Origin: Planctomycetota bacterium
Lineage (GTDB): Bacteria > Planctomycetota > JAMOSO01
Direction: 5' to 3'
Assembly: GCA_027063065.1 (NCBI GenBank)
Contig: JAMOSO010000011.1
Span: forward strand, 1-64,000
DNA length: 64,000 bases
Of the stretch, positions 1 through 8,284 are shown piece by piece; position 1 is the stretch's first letter, and each line of letters begins with the position of its first letter. A program made the translations under genes and the position numbers. The notes beneath the pieces were generated by a model. The model saw only the letters and a list, made by a program, of their open reading frames with translations. It ran no database searches and was not told where the DNA came from.

Positions 1-121
1 TAATTTACTTTTAGTTTGAGACTTTGACCTTTTATATTGATGCCACATTGACCCAATACCACTTCACGGCCTCGTACGCAACATTATTTATATTATGTTG
101 TATTAATGAGTGTAATTATTT

Positions 122-154
122 GCCCGTAAAGCAGTTGGATATATCTTTACGGGC
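122..154. terminator. Strong hairpin downstream of nagA
   Basis: Perfect 10-bp inverted repeat, GCCCGTAAAG at 122-131 and CTTTACGGGC at 145-154, with a 13-nt loop, 9 nt past the nagA stop. The T-rich flank (TTGTTT) lies on the plus-strand side, so it looks best as a terminator for a plus-strand transcript entering from the left edge. It may also end the nagA operon, though no U-tract follows on that strand. I see no firm gene in positions 1-121. Confidence 0.6.
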
Positions 155-163
155 TTGTTTAGT

Positions 164-1321
164 TTAGGTAAAACCATTTTGAGAATATCTTAATTCTCCA
201 TCGACAATCGTGCTAACTATTTCAAAATTATAGTCTAATATTACAATGTCAGCATAAAATCCTGCTTCTAATTTACCCAATTTATCTAGGCCTAAAGAAC
301 AAGCTTGATTCCATGATGTTGTTTTGACTAGTTCTTTAAGTGGTAAGTTGGTTATTTCTTGAACATTCTTTAAAGCTTGATTTAACTCTAAGGTACTACC
401 AGCTAACGCATCGTTTGATTTTAAACGGGCAGCTCCACCTTTGACAATAACTGGCAAGCCACCTATTTGGTAATCACCATCTTTTAATCCGGCAGCACAC
501 ATAGCATCTGTGATTAGCTGTATACGATCAATGCTTTTTAATTTAAATATTAATTTAACCATATCTGGTGATAGATGCAAGCAATCACATATAGCTTCTA
601 AATACACATCTTTATGCATAAAACCAGCACCGACTAGACCTATATCTCTGTGATGTAAAGCTGTCATTTGGTTGCAAAAATGACTTAAATCACGCAAACC
701 GTTTGTGTAAGCTTCTGAAAATTCTGCAAAAGTTGCCGCCGAATGAACACATGAAGGTGTGATGCCTAATTCTCGTAACTGACGTGAAAATTCTATACCA
801 CCATCAACTTCGGGAGCAAATGATACTTTTGATACAGGAAAAATTGAGTGTAATCTTTTGACTTCATCAATATTTGGCGCTCTTACAAAATCAGGGTTTT
901 GAGCGCCACATAATTTGCAGTTAATAAAAGGTCCCTCTAAATGAACACCCGCCAATTTAGACCCTTTTGTATTGTTTTTTACATACATTGCTGCTGTATG
1001 CATAGCTTTGGCTAAAGTTTCTTCAGGCAAAGTTAATGTAGTAGGTAATAATGTTGTAACTCCTTCTGTCAATTTAGATTTTCCAAATGTATCCATGGCC
1101 TCTTGTGTGCCATCTGTAAAATCAAATCCCACTTTACCATGACAGTGAACATCTATAAACCCTGGCATTACCATTTGACCTTTGGCATCGATAATATGTT
1201 CATCGTTTGGTAAAGTGCTACCCGCTGAATATATTGATTTGATTTTAGAACCTTCTATACAAATGGCACATGAGTGCATATCTATATCTGGTGATATTAA
1301 ATGACAGTTTATTATTAACAT
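164..1321 (-). CDS. nagA: N-acetylglucosamine-6-phosphate deacetylase
   Basis: Cytoplasmic amidohydrolase that removes acetate from GlcNAc-6-P to give glucosamine-6-P, in amino-sugar use or cell-wall recycling. The 385-residue length fits the family. Visible signatures are the metal-binding DVHCHG near residue 60, HLEGPFI followed by GAQNP (metal ligand region), the paired histidines near residues 193 and 216 (VHSA, SHFCNQM) and the catalytic aspartate in LITDAM. The Gln in GAQNP is as in Bacillus-type NagA, where E. coli has His. The ATG is preceded by AGGA at suitable spacing. It is the last gene of the minus-strand run that starts at menB, 7 nt after a small unknown gene. No nagB is next to it in the window, so glucosamine-6-P deaminase must lie elsewhere. 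Confidence 0.93.
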   Translation of the reverse strand: MLIINCHLISPDIDMHSCAICIEGSKIKSIYSAGSTLPNDEHIIDAKGQMVMPGFIDVHCHGKVGFDFTDGTQEAMDTFGKSKLTEGVTTLLPTTLTLPEETLAKAMHTAAMYVKNNTKGSKLAGVHLEGPFINCKLCGAQNPDFVRAPNIDEVKRLHSIFPVSKVSFAPEVDGGIEFSRQLRELGITPSCVHSAATFAEFSEAYTNGLRDLSHFCNQMTALHHRDIGLVGAGFMHKDVYLEAICDCLHLSPDMVKLIFKLKSIDRIQLITDAMCAAGLKDGDYQIGGLPVIVKGGAARLKSNDALAGSTLELNQALKNVQEITNLPLKELVKTTSWNQACSLGLDKLGKLEAGFYADIVILDYNFEIVSTIVDGELRYSQNGFT

Positions 1322-1328
1322 AATTTTC

Positions 1329-1604
1329 CTAACTTAAGGCTGGATATTGACGTTCGTCTTGAACTTCTGGTAATTTTTTAATAGCTCTTTTTACTGTATT
1401 TTTATAACTTTTTTTTTGTGATTCACTCTCCCATAGCCAATCAAACATTACATTTACTTCATCAAAAAAAATCTCAGGAGTACCATCTTCCAATGTTGGA
1501 GAAAAAACTAAAGTTCCTCCAGAACGAAATAAAGATACGCCTAAAGCTTTTATATTTTCAAATTTTCCTTCATCAATTATTACTTCTTCATCAATAACAA
1601 TCAT
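1329..1604 (-). CDS. Small acidic protein of unknown function
   Basis: A 91-residue protein that I do not recognise. The N-terminal two thirds are acidic and look like mixed beta strand with a short helix (VNVMFDWLWE). The C-terminal part is basic (KKSYKNTVKRAIKKL), giving a charge-split protein. There is no signal peptide, membrane segment or metal motif. It is very likely a real gene: it has an ideal Shine-Dalgarno AAGGAG 5 nt before the ATG, and sits 33 nt after DUF4340 and 7 nt before nagA in the same run. Its position next to the ABC/GldG cassette may be only operonic; no copy is found beside the second cassette. Confidence 0.7.
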   Translation of the reverse strand: MIVIDEEVIIDEGKFENIKALGVSLFRSGGTLVFSPTLEDGTPEIFFDEVNVMFDWLWESESQKKSYKNTVKRAIKKLPEVQDERQYPALS

Positions 1605-1637
1605 CAGAACTCCTTTTAAACTCAGAGAATAAAGAAG

Positions 1638-2759
1638 TTAATCTTTATTCTCTATATTTGTATTATCTATTTTATTTTGTTTAACTTCAACTATTTTCAT
1701 TAAATCCTTAGAACCTTTATTAAGGCTATTAAATTTCCATTTAGGCAATAAATATAACCATTTAGAATGCTGATTATTTAATGTTTTAACTGTAGTTATA
1801 GCTGTTGCAATTTTATTGTTTTTTTCTAATTGATTTTTATCAGTTATTTTACCCGCATTTCGCGCCTGTTGAATAATCTTTGATGAATTAGCTTCTACTT
1901 CAGCAATTTCTTTTTTAGATGGGCCTATATATTTTAAAGTGCAATATTGCTGTTTATTAATTGTATAAAAAGTTATTTCAAAAGTTAAATAATCATTAGT
2001 TTTTACAGATATTTTAAAATTCAATTTATGACTAGATAAGTCTTGTATTGGTATAATATCTTTAAAATTTATATTAGTTAAAGCATTGCAAAAATCATTA
2101 ATAGCCTGCTTGTTTGCTATGTGATTTTTAGGAATATTTACTAATTGTAATTGTTTATTGATATTCTTAATAGTAATAGATGGATTATTTATAATTTGAA
2201 TTTGTTGTATCTCTTGTGTAGTAATATTAATTAAATTGTCATTTAAATAATCAATTGCATCATTTTTTATACTAAGATTTTTTTTAGTTAGAAATACTTC
2301 TTTTTTATTTTTTAGTTTTACGTATACACCATTGCCATGCTTGGCTGTTTTTCCTATTAAAATAGAAGTATTTGCTTTATTAGTAAATATAGAAATTTTA
2401 GTAGCTAATTTATCGGTCAGATTAAAATCTTTATAATTATTAGCATCAGTAGTGATTAATTTATGTGCACGAAGTTCTAAAATATTAATCAAAAATTTAT
2501 TTATCTTACGCATATCGACGGGATAATTATATTTTTCGTTTATAACAAATTTATTATCTTTTTTTTGGATAGTTAATATTTTTTTATTGGTAGATATTTT
2601 GATTTTATGTATCTGTGAAGTATCAACCCCTTGTATTAATAACGAATCAATTGCTTTATATGCAGAATTGCCATATTGATTGCTTGTGATTAATACTAAT
2701 ATTAAAAGCCCACAGGCGATGATTGACAATAAAGTAATATTTTTATTATTAATTTTCAT
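1638..2759 (-). CDS. DUF4340 protein of cassette A
   Basis: A 373-residue membrane-anchored protein with one N-terminal transmembrane helix (about residues 8-27) followed by a large Lys/Asn/Ile-rich extracytoplasmic part. The pattern of short beta repeats (ILIGKTAKHGNGVYVKLKNKKEVFLTKKNL) is typical of DUF4340, which almost always follows a GldG-like gene. Function is unknown; it is presumed to be the periplasmic partner of the ABC/GldG complex. The start overlaps the stop of the gldG-like gene by ATGA, so translation is probably coupled. The protein is very basic and rich in AAA and AAT codons, in line with local A+T richness. The counterpart in cassette B is at 52637-53911. Confidence 0.8.
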   Translation of the reverse strand: MKINNKNITLLSIIACGLLILVLITSNQYGNSAYKAIDSLLIQGVDTSQIHKIKISTNKKILTIQKKDNKFVINEKYNYPVDMRKINKFLINILELRAHKLITTDANNYKDFNLTDKLATKISIFTNKANTSILIGKTAKHGNGVYVKLKNKKEVFLTKKNLSIKNDAIDYLNDNLINITTQEIQQIQIINNPSITIKNINKQLQLVNIPKNHIANKQAINDFCNALTNINFKDIIPIQDLSSHKLNFKISVKTNDYLTFEITFYTINKQQYCTLKYIGPSKKEIAEVEANSSKIIQQARNAGKITDKNQLEKNNKIATAITTVKTLNNQHSKWLYLLPKWKFNSLNKGSKDLMKIVEVKQNKIDNTNIENKD

Positions 2760-4675
2760 TTAATTGCTCCTATAAAATTAGAATTTTTATGTTTTTTTTG
2801 TATCACAGATACAATCAAAGCAATTACCAATACCATTAGTGCTGAACCAAATAGATTTATGTTTTTTAACATATTTTTAATGCGCTCTACTTCTATTCTT
2901 TTTTGATTTTGTAAGATTCTAAGTTCCTTATTTGCATTGCGTATTTCTAATTCTATTTTTTGGCGTTGATTTAATACTTTATTTTGAATCAAATTAACAT
3001 TAGTAGAGTCTGTTTGCTGCTCTAAATTTTGTAATTCCATTTGATATGTTTTAATTCTTGATGTTATATCTTTAATAGCTTGCTTAGTTTTTTTATCAGA
3101 TTGTTTTTCTATATTATCAATTAGAGTAAAAGGTCTTTGGAATTGTCCCCTGCTACGCATAGAAATTAAATCATTATTACCACTTAAATATTCAAGAGTA
3201 TTTAACAATAATGATGAATTTTGACCTTGTATTGCTAATCCAAAAATAGATTTTTGATATGCTAAACTATCACTAATAAAATCAACGTCAGCGACAATTA
3301 CAACAGCTGCACCTGTTTTAGATGTTTTAATAATATTATTTTTTTTACTGTCTTTACGCTTGGTTTTTACTCCGTTAGGAAAGTTGGTTTTAAATTGTCC
3401 CGTTATTAGTGCCGATAGCACTATTGCTTTATCTCCTTCTTGATATGCATTGGATATACTATTTGGATTTATATTTTGTAATGCAAATGCCGATTTTGGT
3501 TGCCAAGTGTTGCCTATTTTTGTAGTTAGTAGTAAAGGTCTAATATTTAAGTTTTTTTGAGATTTAATATTTAATTTACCAGCAAATAAAAAAGTTAAGT
3601 CATTGAGATTAGCAGTGATAATTTCGTCTTTATTAACACATTGATGATTTAAACCAAGAAATGGTAAAAATAATTGTGGGGCTTGTCCTTGTGCTAACGG
3701 TGTAGACAATGCAATATTTCTGTCTAAAACAATTTGTTTATCAATTAAATCAACCCCCCACTTTTTAGTTAATTGATTTAAATTTGATGAGGCATCATAT
3801 TGTAATATTGCATAAGGATTTTGAGGATTTGGTTTTGGGATATCGTTTAAACAATGCGGATCTTCTAAAATAATTAATTTTCCACCTGACATAACATATT
3901 GATCAATTGAAAATAGTAGATTTTTGTTTATTTGTTTTGGATGTATAATTAATAAAAAATCTAAATTATCAGGAATTTTATCAATTTTTGTATCAATATT
4001 TATAAGTTTATAAGTCTGTTTTAGATGTGTAATAATACCCCATGGTTCACGAGTTTTTTGACCTTGCAACTGCATCATTTGACGCATATATGGGCTAAGT
4101 TCATCACCCATAATTGGTATAGAAGATATAATACCAATTGTGCTTTTATCACGTTGTAATAAATTGACTATTGTTTTAGATATATCGTATTCTACTAATT
4201 CTTGTCGTTGTGGTTCAAAAATTTTAATTACTTTATCTCTACCTAATTCATTGGTCATTACTAAACCAAAAAAGAAATTCTCATCTTGAGACATAGGTAT
4301 TTTTTGTATTCCATACAATAAAGCTTGTTCTTCAGCATCACTAAACGGTCTTGGGTCAATAATATTTAATTTAATCTTTCCGTTACTTAGTTTTACATAT
4401 TCAGTTAATAAATTTTTAACATATAAAAAATAATTATTCCAAAATTGCAATTGATTATTGCCTTTAAGGGTAGCTTTTCTTGCGTAATACAGATTAAAAG
4501 TTATCGGCTTATCAATTGAAGATATAATATTGCGAGTGCCTTTACTTAAAGTGTATAGTTTGTTTTGTGTTAAATCAAAACCAGTATTTCCAACTAAATT
4601 TTGTATTAATAAGATACTAAAAATACTTATAATTCCAATTAATAATATTGTTATAATTTGTTTTATTGATTTCAT
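2756..4675 (-). CDS. GldG-like ABC transporter auxiliary protein, cassette A
   Basis: A 639-residue protein of the GldG/ABC_transp_aux family. It has an N-terminal transmembrane helix (about 9-27), then the family hallmark region FDLTQNKLYTLSKGTRNI, a large periplasmic domain related to the ABC-2 auxiliary and IFT52/GldG fold (LDFLLIIHPK and SGGKLIILEDP blocks), a coiled-coil stretch at about residues 525-605 (SDKKTKQAIKDITSR onward) and a C-terminal transmembrane helix (about 607-627). In Flavobacterium GldG works with GldA and GldF and is needed for gliding; outside Bacteroidota the role is unknown. The start overlaps the permease stop by 1 nt (TAATG). The coiled coil is absent from the second GldG-like protein in this window. 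Confidence 0.85.
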   Translation of the reverse strand: MKSIKQIITILLIGIISIFSILLIQNLVGNTGFDLTQNKLYTLSKGTRNIISSIDKPITFNLYYARKATLKGNNQLQFWNNYFLYVKNLLTEYVKLSNGKIKLNIIDPRPFSDAEEQALLYGIQKIPMSQDENFFFGLVMTNELGRDKVIKIFEPQRQELVEYDISKTIVNLLQRDKSTIGIISSIPIMGDELSPYMRQMMQLQGQKTREPWGIITHLKQTYKLINIDTKIDKIPDNLDFLLIIHPKQINKNLLFSIDQYVMSGGKLIILEDPHCLNDIPKPNPQNPYAILQYDASSNLNQLTKKWGVDLIDKQIVLDRNIALSTPLAQGQAPQLFLPFLGLNHQCVNKDEIITANLNDLTFLFAGKLNIKSQKNLNIRPLLLTTKIGNTWQPKSAFALQNINPNSISNAYQEGDKAIVLSALITGQFKTNFPNGVKTKRKDSKKNNIIKTSKTGAAVVIVADVDFISDSLAYQKSIFGLAIQGQNSSLLLNTLEYLSGNNDLISMRSRGQFQRPFTLIDNIEKQSDKKTKQAIKDITSRIKTYQMELQNLEQQTDSTNVNLIQNKVLNQRQKIELEIRNANKELRILQNQKRIEVERIKNMLKNINLFGSALMVLVIALIVSVIQKKHKNSNFIGAIK

Positions 4676-5406
4676 TATTCTGCTTTACGCTCCTCTAAAA
4701 TAACCACAGTTGCCCATAACCAACCAGCTCCTAGCACTAAAAAGAAACTTATATCTCGCAATTGTAAAACCCCTCGTTGTATTGATTCAAATCGAGAAAT
4801 AAAAGATAATGATTCTATAATTTCAATAATATTTATTGGTAATTTATTTTGTAATGATTCTAATATTGATGGACTACCAGCATATAAAAAACATCCGCAT
4901 GCGACTACAGATAGTATAAATGATATTACTTGATTTTTTGTTAACGCCGAAAAAAATAAGCTAATTGATAAATAGCTACCAGCTAGTAAAACAGATCCAA
5001 CATAACCTGTTATTATAGGTCCGTAATCTGGGGTGCCTAAATATGCAACGCTAATAACAATTGGAAAGGTTAAAAATAATGCTACAAACAACATTAGCCA
5101 AGCTGCAAAAAATTTGCCTAATACAGCTTGAGTTGTGGTTATTGGCAATGTGAATAATAATTCAATTGATTTTGATTTACGCTCTTCTGACCATAAACGC
5201 ATTGCGATAGCTGGCACTAATAAAATGAATAATATAGGCATATTACTAAAAAATATTCTAAGAGATGCTTGTCGTGATTCAAAAAAACCATTAGCAAAGG
5301 TTTGGTAGCTACTAAGTATTAGAAAAATAGTTAAAAATACATAGGCCAATGGAGTAGCAAAATAACTTTGAAATTCTCGTTTAAAAATACTAATTATAGA
5401 GTTCAT
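4675..5406 (-). CDS. ABC-2 type permease, GldF-like, cassette A
   Basis: A 243-residue integral membrane protein with six predicted helices and the ABC-2 permease signature MRLWSEERKSKSIELLFTLPIT after the second helix. It starts with the short amphipathic segment SIFKREFQSYFATPLAY typical of GldF-like permeases, which often act in export or membrane remodelling. It should form the membrane channel with the ATPase encoded just upstream, whose coding region it overlaps by 4 nt. No substrate can be read from the sequence. The equivalent in cassette B is at 55407-56156. Confidence 0.9.
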   Translation of the reverse strand: MNSIISIFKREFQSYFATPLAYVFLTIFLILSSYQTFANGFFESRQASLRIFFSNMPILFILLVPAIAMRLWSEERKSKSIELLFTLPITTTQAVLGKFFAAWLMLFVALFLTFPIVISVAYLGTPDYGPIITGYVGSVLLAGSYLSISLFFSALTKNQVISFILSVVACGCFLYAGSPSILESLQNKLPINIIEIIESLSFISRFESIQRGVLQLRDISFFLVLGAGWLWATVVILEERKAE

Positions 5407-6131
5407 ACATTTACTCCTTGTAATGTTGTAGTAATTTTTCTAAAAATCTCATCTAAATTACCCTGTTCTTGTTTGCGTAATTGATTTGGCGTTGAATCAA
5501 CTAAAATTTTACCATTTGCAATGATGATTAATCGTGAGCATAAGGAATCTACCTCCTCTAAAATGTGAGTTGATATTATAATGGCTTTTTGTGGAGCTAA
5601 TTTTTTTATTAATTGACGCACTTCAAATTTTTGATTTGGATCTAAACCATCGGTAGGTTCATCTAAAATTAGTACATCTGGATTATGTATTAAAGCTTGC
5701 GCAAGTCCAACACGCCGTTTGTACCCTTTAGATAGTGTTCCTATTTGTTGATACATAATATTGCTAATGGCACATTCATGAGCTACTTTTTCTATAGCAT
5801 TTTTACAAGCAGTACCTTTAATATTTCTTATATTGCATATAAATTTTAAAAAATTATATGGATTCATTTCTTCATAACTAGGTGCGTTTTCTGCTAAATA
5901 ACCTAAATTTTTACGTACTCCAATAGAATCCGTTACTGTTGAGCAATTATTGATAGTTGCATAACCAGAATCTGGTTCTAAAAAACAACTAAGCATTTTC
6001 ATCGTGGTAGATTTGCCAGCTCCATTAGGACCTAAAAAGCCTAATACTTCCCCTTTTTTAACAGAAAAAGATACCCCGTCCACGGCGATAATTGATCCAA
6101 AAGATTTATGCAAATCATAGACATTTATCAT
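5403..6131 (-). CDS. ABC transporter ATP-binding protein, cassette A
   Basis: A 242-residue nucleotide-binding domain. Walker A is GPNGAGKST near residue 35, the signature is LSKGYKRRVGLAQAL, Walker B is DVLILDEPTDGLDP and the switch histidine is in IISTHILEE. This is the GldA/CcmA-like branch that pairs with ABC-2 permeases. The protein ends about 20 residues after the fold, whereas the ATPase of cassette B carries an extra C-terminal domain of about 75 residues. First gene of the cassette; it lies 56 nt after a glycosyltransferase gene and overlaps the permease start by 4 nt. Confidence 0.92.
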   Translation of the reverse strand: MINVYDLHKSFGSIIAVDGVSFSVKKGEVLGFLGPNGAGKSTTMKMLSCFLEPDSGYATINNCSTVTDSIGVRKNLGYLAENAPSYEEMNPYNFLKFICNIRNIKGTACKNAIEKVAHECAISNIMYQQIGTLSKGYKRRVGLAQALIHNPDVLILDEPTDGLDPNQKFEVRQLIKKLAPQKAIIISTHILEEVDSLCSRLIIIANGKILVDSTPNQLRKQEQGNLDEIFRKITTTLQGVNV

Positions 6132-6187
6132 AAAACTTCTCCTAAACTTTTTGAAAAAGAAATTTTATATATAAAAAAATTATTTTG

Positions 6188-6892
6188 TCAACGTTGATAC
6201 CATAGCCAGCAAAATTTTCGTGAACGCAGTACAAAAGGAAAAATTAGTATTATAACAGTTTGTAATAAACAGCTAAGATAGCCCAAATTATTAAACTTTC
6301 TAGATGAGGTAATAATATGTTTATCTTGCAATATAGTAAAGTTACGAGATGTTTGCAGACCTAATTGTTTTAGTTTTTTTGAAAGTAGTATTTCTTCACC
6401 AGCATAAACTTTTAAAGGAAAACCGCCAACTTTTTTAAAATCTTCACTACAACATAATAAAAAAGAGCCAGCAGCTAATTTAAATTTACAAGATATTTTA
6501 TTCCATAATAATGCTAAAAACTTACCTGTATAATCAATGTTTTGATCAAAACTTACAACTGCACCAACACATATACTGTTGTTTTTTAAGCATTCAAAAC
6601 CTGCATTTAAAATTTCTGCACTAGGCAAGGTGTCAGCATCTATAAAAAACAAGTATTGACCTATTGCGTATTCAGCTCCAGTATTTCTTGCCTTTGAGAT
6701 TTGATTATGTTTTTCAAAGACAATCGTAGCTCCATTTTGTTTGGCGATGTTGGCTGTGGCATCACTTGAATTATTGTCTACCACTATTATTTCTGTAATT
6801 GGTAAGCCTTCAGAGGCTTTAATTATATTTTGTAGTGTTTGAGCAATTAAAGCTTCTTCATTCCATGCTGGTATAATTATTGAAATAGACAC
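6188..6892 (-). CDS. Family 2 glycosyltransferase
   Basis: A 234-residue GT-A enzyme. The N-terminus has the GT2 nucleotide-sugar motif SIIIPAWNEEALI, then VVDNNSSDAT and the metal-binding FFIDADTLP (DxD). It is the small TarP/dolichyl-phosphate-mannose-synthase type with a hydrophobic C-terminal helix (SCLLQTVIILIFPFVL) that may attach it to the membrane. Acceptor and donor cannot be inferred. The start is GTG, immediately next to the menB stop, and the gene lies 56 nt before the ABC ATPase gene, so it may contribute to the same envelope function. Confidence 0.85.
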   Translation of the reverse strand: MSISIIIPAWNEEALIAQTLQNIIKASEGLPITEIIVVDNNSSDATANIAKQNGATIVFEKHNQISKARNTGAEYAIGQYLFFIDADTLPSAEILNAGFECLKNNSICVGAVVSFDQNIDYTGKFLALLWNKISCKFKLAAGSFLLCCSEDFKKVGGFPLKVYAGEEILLSKKLKQLGLQTSRNFTILQDKHIITSSRKFNNLGYLSCLLQTVIILIFPFVLRSRKFCWLWYQR

Positions 6893-7789
6893 TTAGTAGT
6901 GATGCGGAAATTTAGAAAAATCTTGTTTACGTTTTTCTAAAAAGGCCGTTCTGCCTTCTACAGCTTCTTCAGTTGCATAAGCTAAACGTGTTGCTTCACC
7001 AGCAAACATTTGCTGTCCTACCATGCCATCATCGGTCAAATTAAATCCATATTTTAACATTCGCATAGCAGTGGGACTTTTGGAGTTTATAATATCGCAC
7101 CACTCTAAAGCAACTTGTTCTAAATCTGCATGAGCCACAACTTTATTGACCATGCCCATTTCGTATGCCTCTTGAGCAGAATAGTCTAATCCTAAAAAGA
7201 AAATTTCTCTGGCTCTTTTTTGTCCAACCATTTTGGCTAAATATGCAGAACCATAACCGCTATCAAAGCTAGCAACATCAGGATCAGTTTGTTTAAATAC
7301 CGCGTGTTCTTTGCTGGCAATTGTCAAATCACAAACCACATGTAATGAATGCCCTCCTCCAGCAGCCCAGCCAGGAACAACCGCCATTACTATTTTTGGC
7401 ATAAAGCGAATTAGTCTTTGCACTTCTAAAATATGCAAACGTCCTAAACGAGCAATATCGGGCTTTTCACCACTCTCCAATTGATATTTATATCCATCTT
7501 TGCCTCTTATACGTTGGTCACCACCGCTACAAAATGCCCATCCTCCATCTTTAGGTGATGGACCATTGCCCGTTAGTATTACTGCGCCTATATCACTAGA
7601 AGTTCTAGCGTGTTCTAGTGCAATATATAATTCGTCAACAGTTTTTGGACGAAAAGCATTGCGACATTTAGGACGATTGATAGCAATTCTTACTGTGCCT
7701 TGTTTCTTTGCACGATGATATGTTATATCTTCAAAATTAAAATTTAAAACTTTATCCCATTGATTTGTATCAAATATTTCAGAAACCAT
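6893..7789 (-). CDS. menB: 1,4-dihydroxy-2-naphthoyl-CoA synthase (type II MenB)
   Basis: Crotonase-fold enzyme that closes the second ring in menaquinone synthesis (o-succinylbenzoyl-CoA to DHNA-CoA). The 298 residues cover the whole enzyme. Signatures are NRPKCRNAFRP, FCSGGD (88-91), the oxyanion-hole GWAAGGGH (140-147) and the C-terminal RKQDFSKFP. Asp169 in QTD occupies the position of the catalytic Asp of Mycobacterium MenB, where the E. coli enzyme has Gly and uses bicarbonate; this marks a type II MenB. The loop NGPSPKDGGWAF also matches the mycobacterial form. No other men gene is in the window. It is first in the minus-strand run, behind a plausible sigma70 promoter, and a glycosyltransferase follows without a gap. 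Confidence 0.93.
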   Translation of the reverse strand: MVSEIFDTNQWDKVLNFNFEDITYHRAKKQGTVRIAINRPKCRNAFRPKTVDELYIALEHARTSSDIGAVILTGNGPSPKDGGWAFCSGGDQRIRGKDGYKYQLESGEKPDIARLGRLHILEVQRLIRFMPKIVMAVVPGWAAGGGHSLHVVCDLTIASKEHAVFKQTDPDVASFDSGYGSAYLAKMVGQKRAREIFFLGLDYSAQEAYEMGMVNKVVAHADLEQVALEWCDIINSKSPTAMRMLKYGFNLTDDGMVGQQMFAGEATRLAYATEEAVEGRTAFLEKRKQDFSKFPHHY

Positions 7790-7810
7790 AATAATCCATA
7801 AAATAAAAAT

Positions 7811-7839
7811 ATTATATCAAAAATCTCATATATTGATAA
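7811..7839 (-). promoter_or_regulatory. Likely sigma70 promoter of menB operon
   Basis: On the minus strand TTATCA (7839-7834) is followed after 17 nt by a perfect TATAAT (7816-7811). The -10 box ends 21 nt before the menB start codon, giving a short leader with GGA about 6 nt ahead of the ATG. Confidence 0.5.
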
Positions 7840-7890
7840 GAATCAATTTTTATTTTTAGTAATTATAAAAGTAAAAATATATGCTTTAAA

Positions 7891-7918
7891 TTGACATAAA
7901 CCCTTAATCTTATATAAT
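7891..7918 (+). promoter_or_regulatory. Consensus sigma70 promoter for dciA-like gene and gyrB
   Basis: TTGACA at 7891-7896 and TATAAT at 7913-7918 with a 16-nt spacer; both hexamers are exact consensus. Predicted transcription start is near 7925, about 20 nt before the GTG start at 7945, with AAGG at 7932-7935 as ribosome binding site. The strongest promoter I see in the window, as expected for gyrase. Confidence 0.8.
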
Positions 7919-7944
7919 TTACGTTTTTATTAAGGTAGCATAAA

Positions 7945-8250
7945 GTGAAGGAAGATAGACGCTTTGTAGACAATGAAAACACTCTAAAACCATTTCTGGC
8001 AAAGGTCAAAAAACTTGGTAAAAAAACGGCTAAAAAAACATCTTTAGCCGATACAGAATGGTTTAAAGCGGTGCCTCAGCAATGGCTAAGTTTTACATCA
8101 GTTTCTAGTTTTAAAGATAATGTTTTGACTATCAAAGTTACAAATTCAACTTTGCGTAGTGAAATGGAAATGATAAAAAAAAATATTATTACAAATATCA
8201 ATAATAGCCAAGTGATTTTTGTGCGTGAAATAAATTTAAAAATTGGTTAA
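7945..8250 (+). CDS. DciA-like (DUF721) protein
   Basis: A 101-residue basic protein with a Lys-rich N-terminus and a C-terminal part (WFKAVPQQWLSFTSVSSFKDNVLTIKVTNSTLRSEMEMIKKNIITNIN) that fits the DUF721/DciA fold, a KH-like domain involved in loading the replicative helicase in many bacteria. The RSEM segment near residue 71 corresponds to the conserved end of that domain. Start is GTG with AAGG 9 nt upstream. The gene sits 34 nt before gyrB, the classic place for DUF721 genes (recF-DUF721-gyrB), which supports the call. No recF or dnaN is adjacent here, since menB lies divergently upstream. Confidence 0.75.
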   Translation: MKEDRRFVDNENTLKPFLAKVKKLGKKTAKKTSLADTEWFKAVPQQWLSFTSVSSFKDNVLTIKVTNSTLRSEMEMIKKNIITNINNSQVIFVREINLKIG

Positions 8251-8284
8251 TTAATAGCTTAGCTTAAAGTCGGTAAGGAGTTTC

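Noticed and set aside
1-62. Minus-strand frame from GTG at 62 reading a GQCG-containing peptide that runs off the left edge, with GAGG 7 nt upstream
   Set aside because: GQCG recalls tubulin N-termini, but the following residues do not match tubulin and only 20 codons are visible. Not enough to call a gene.
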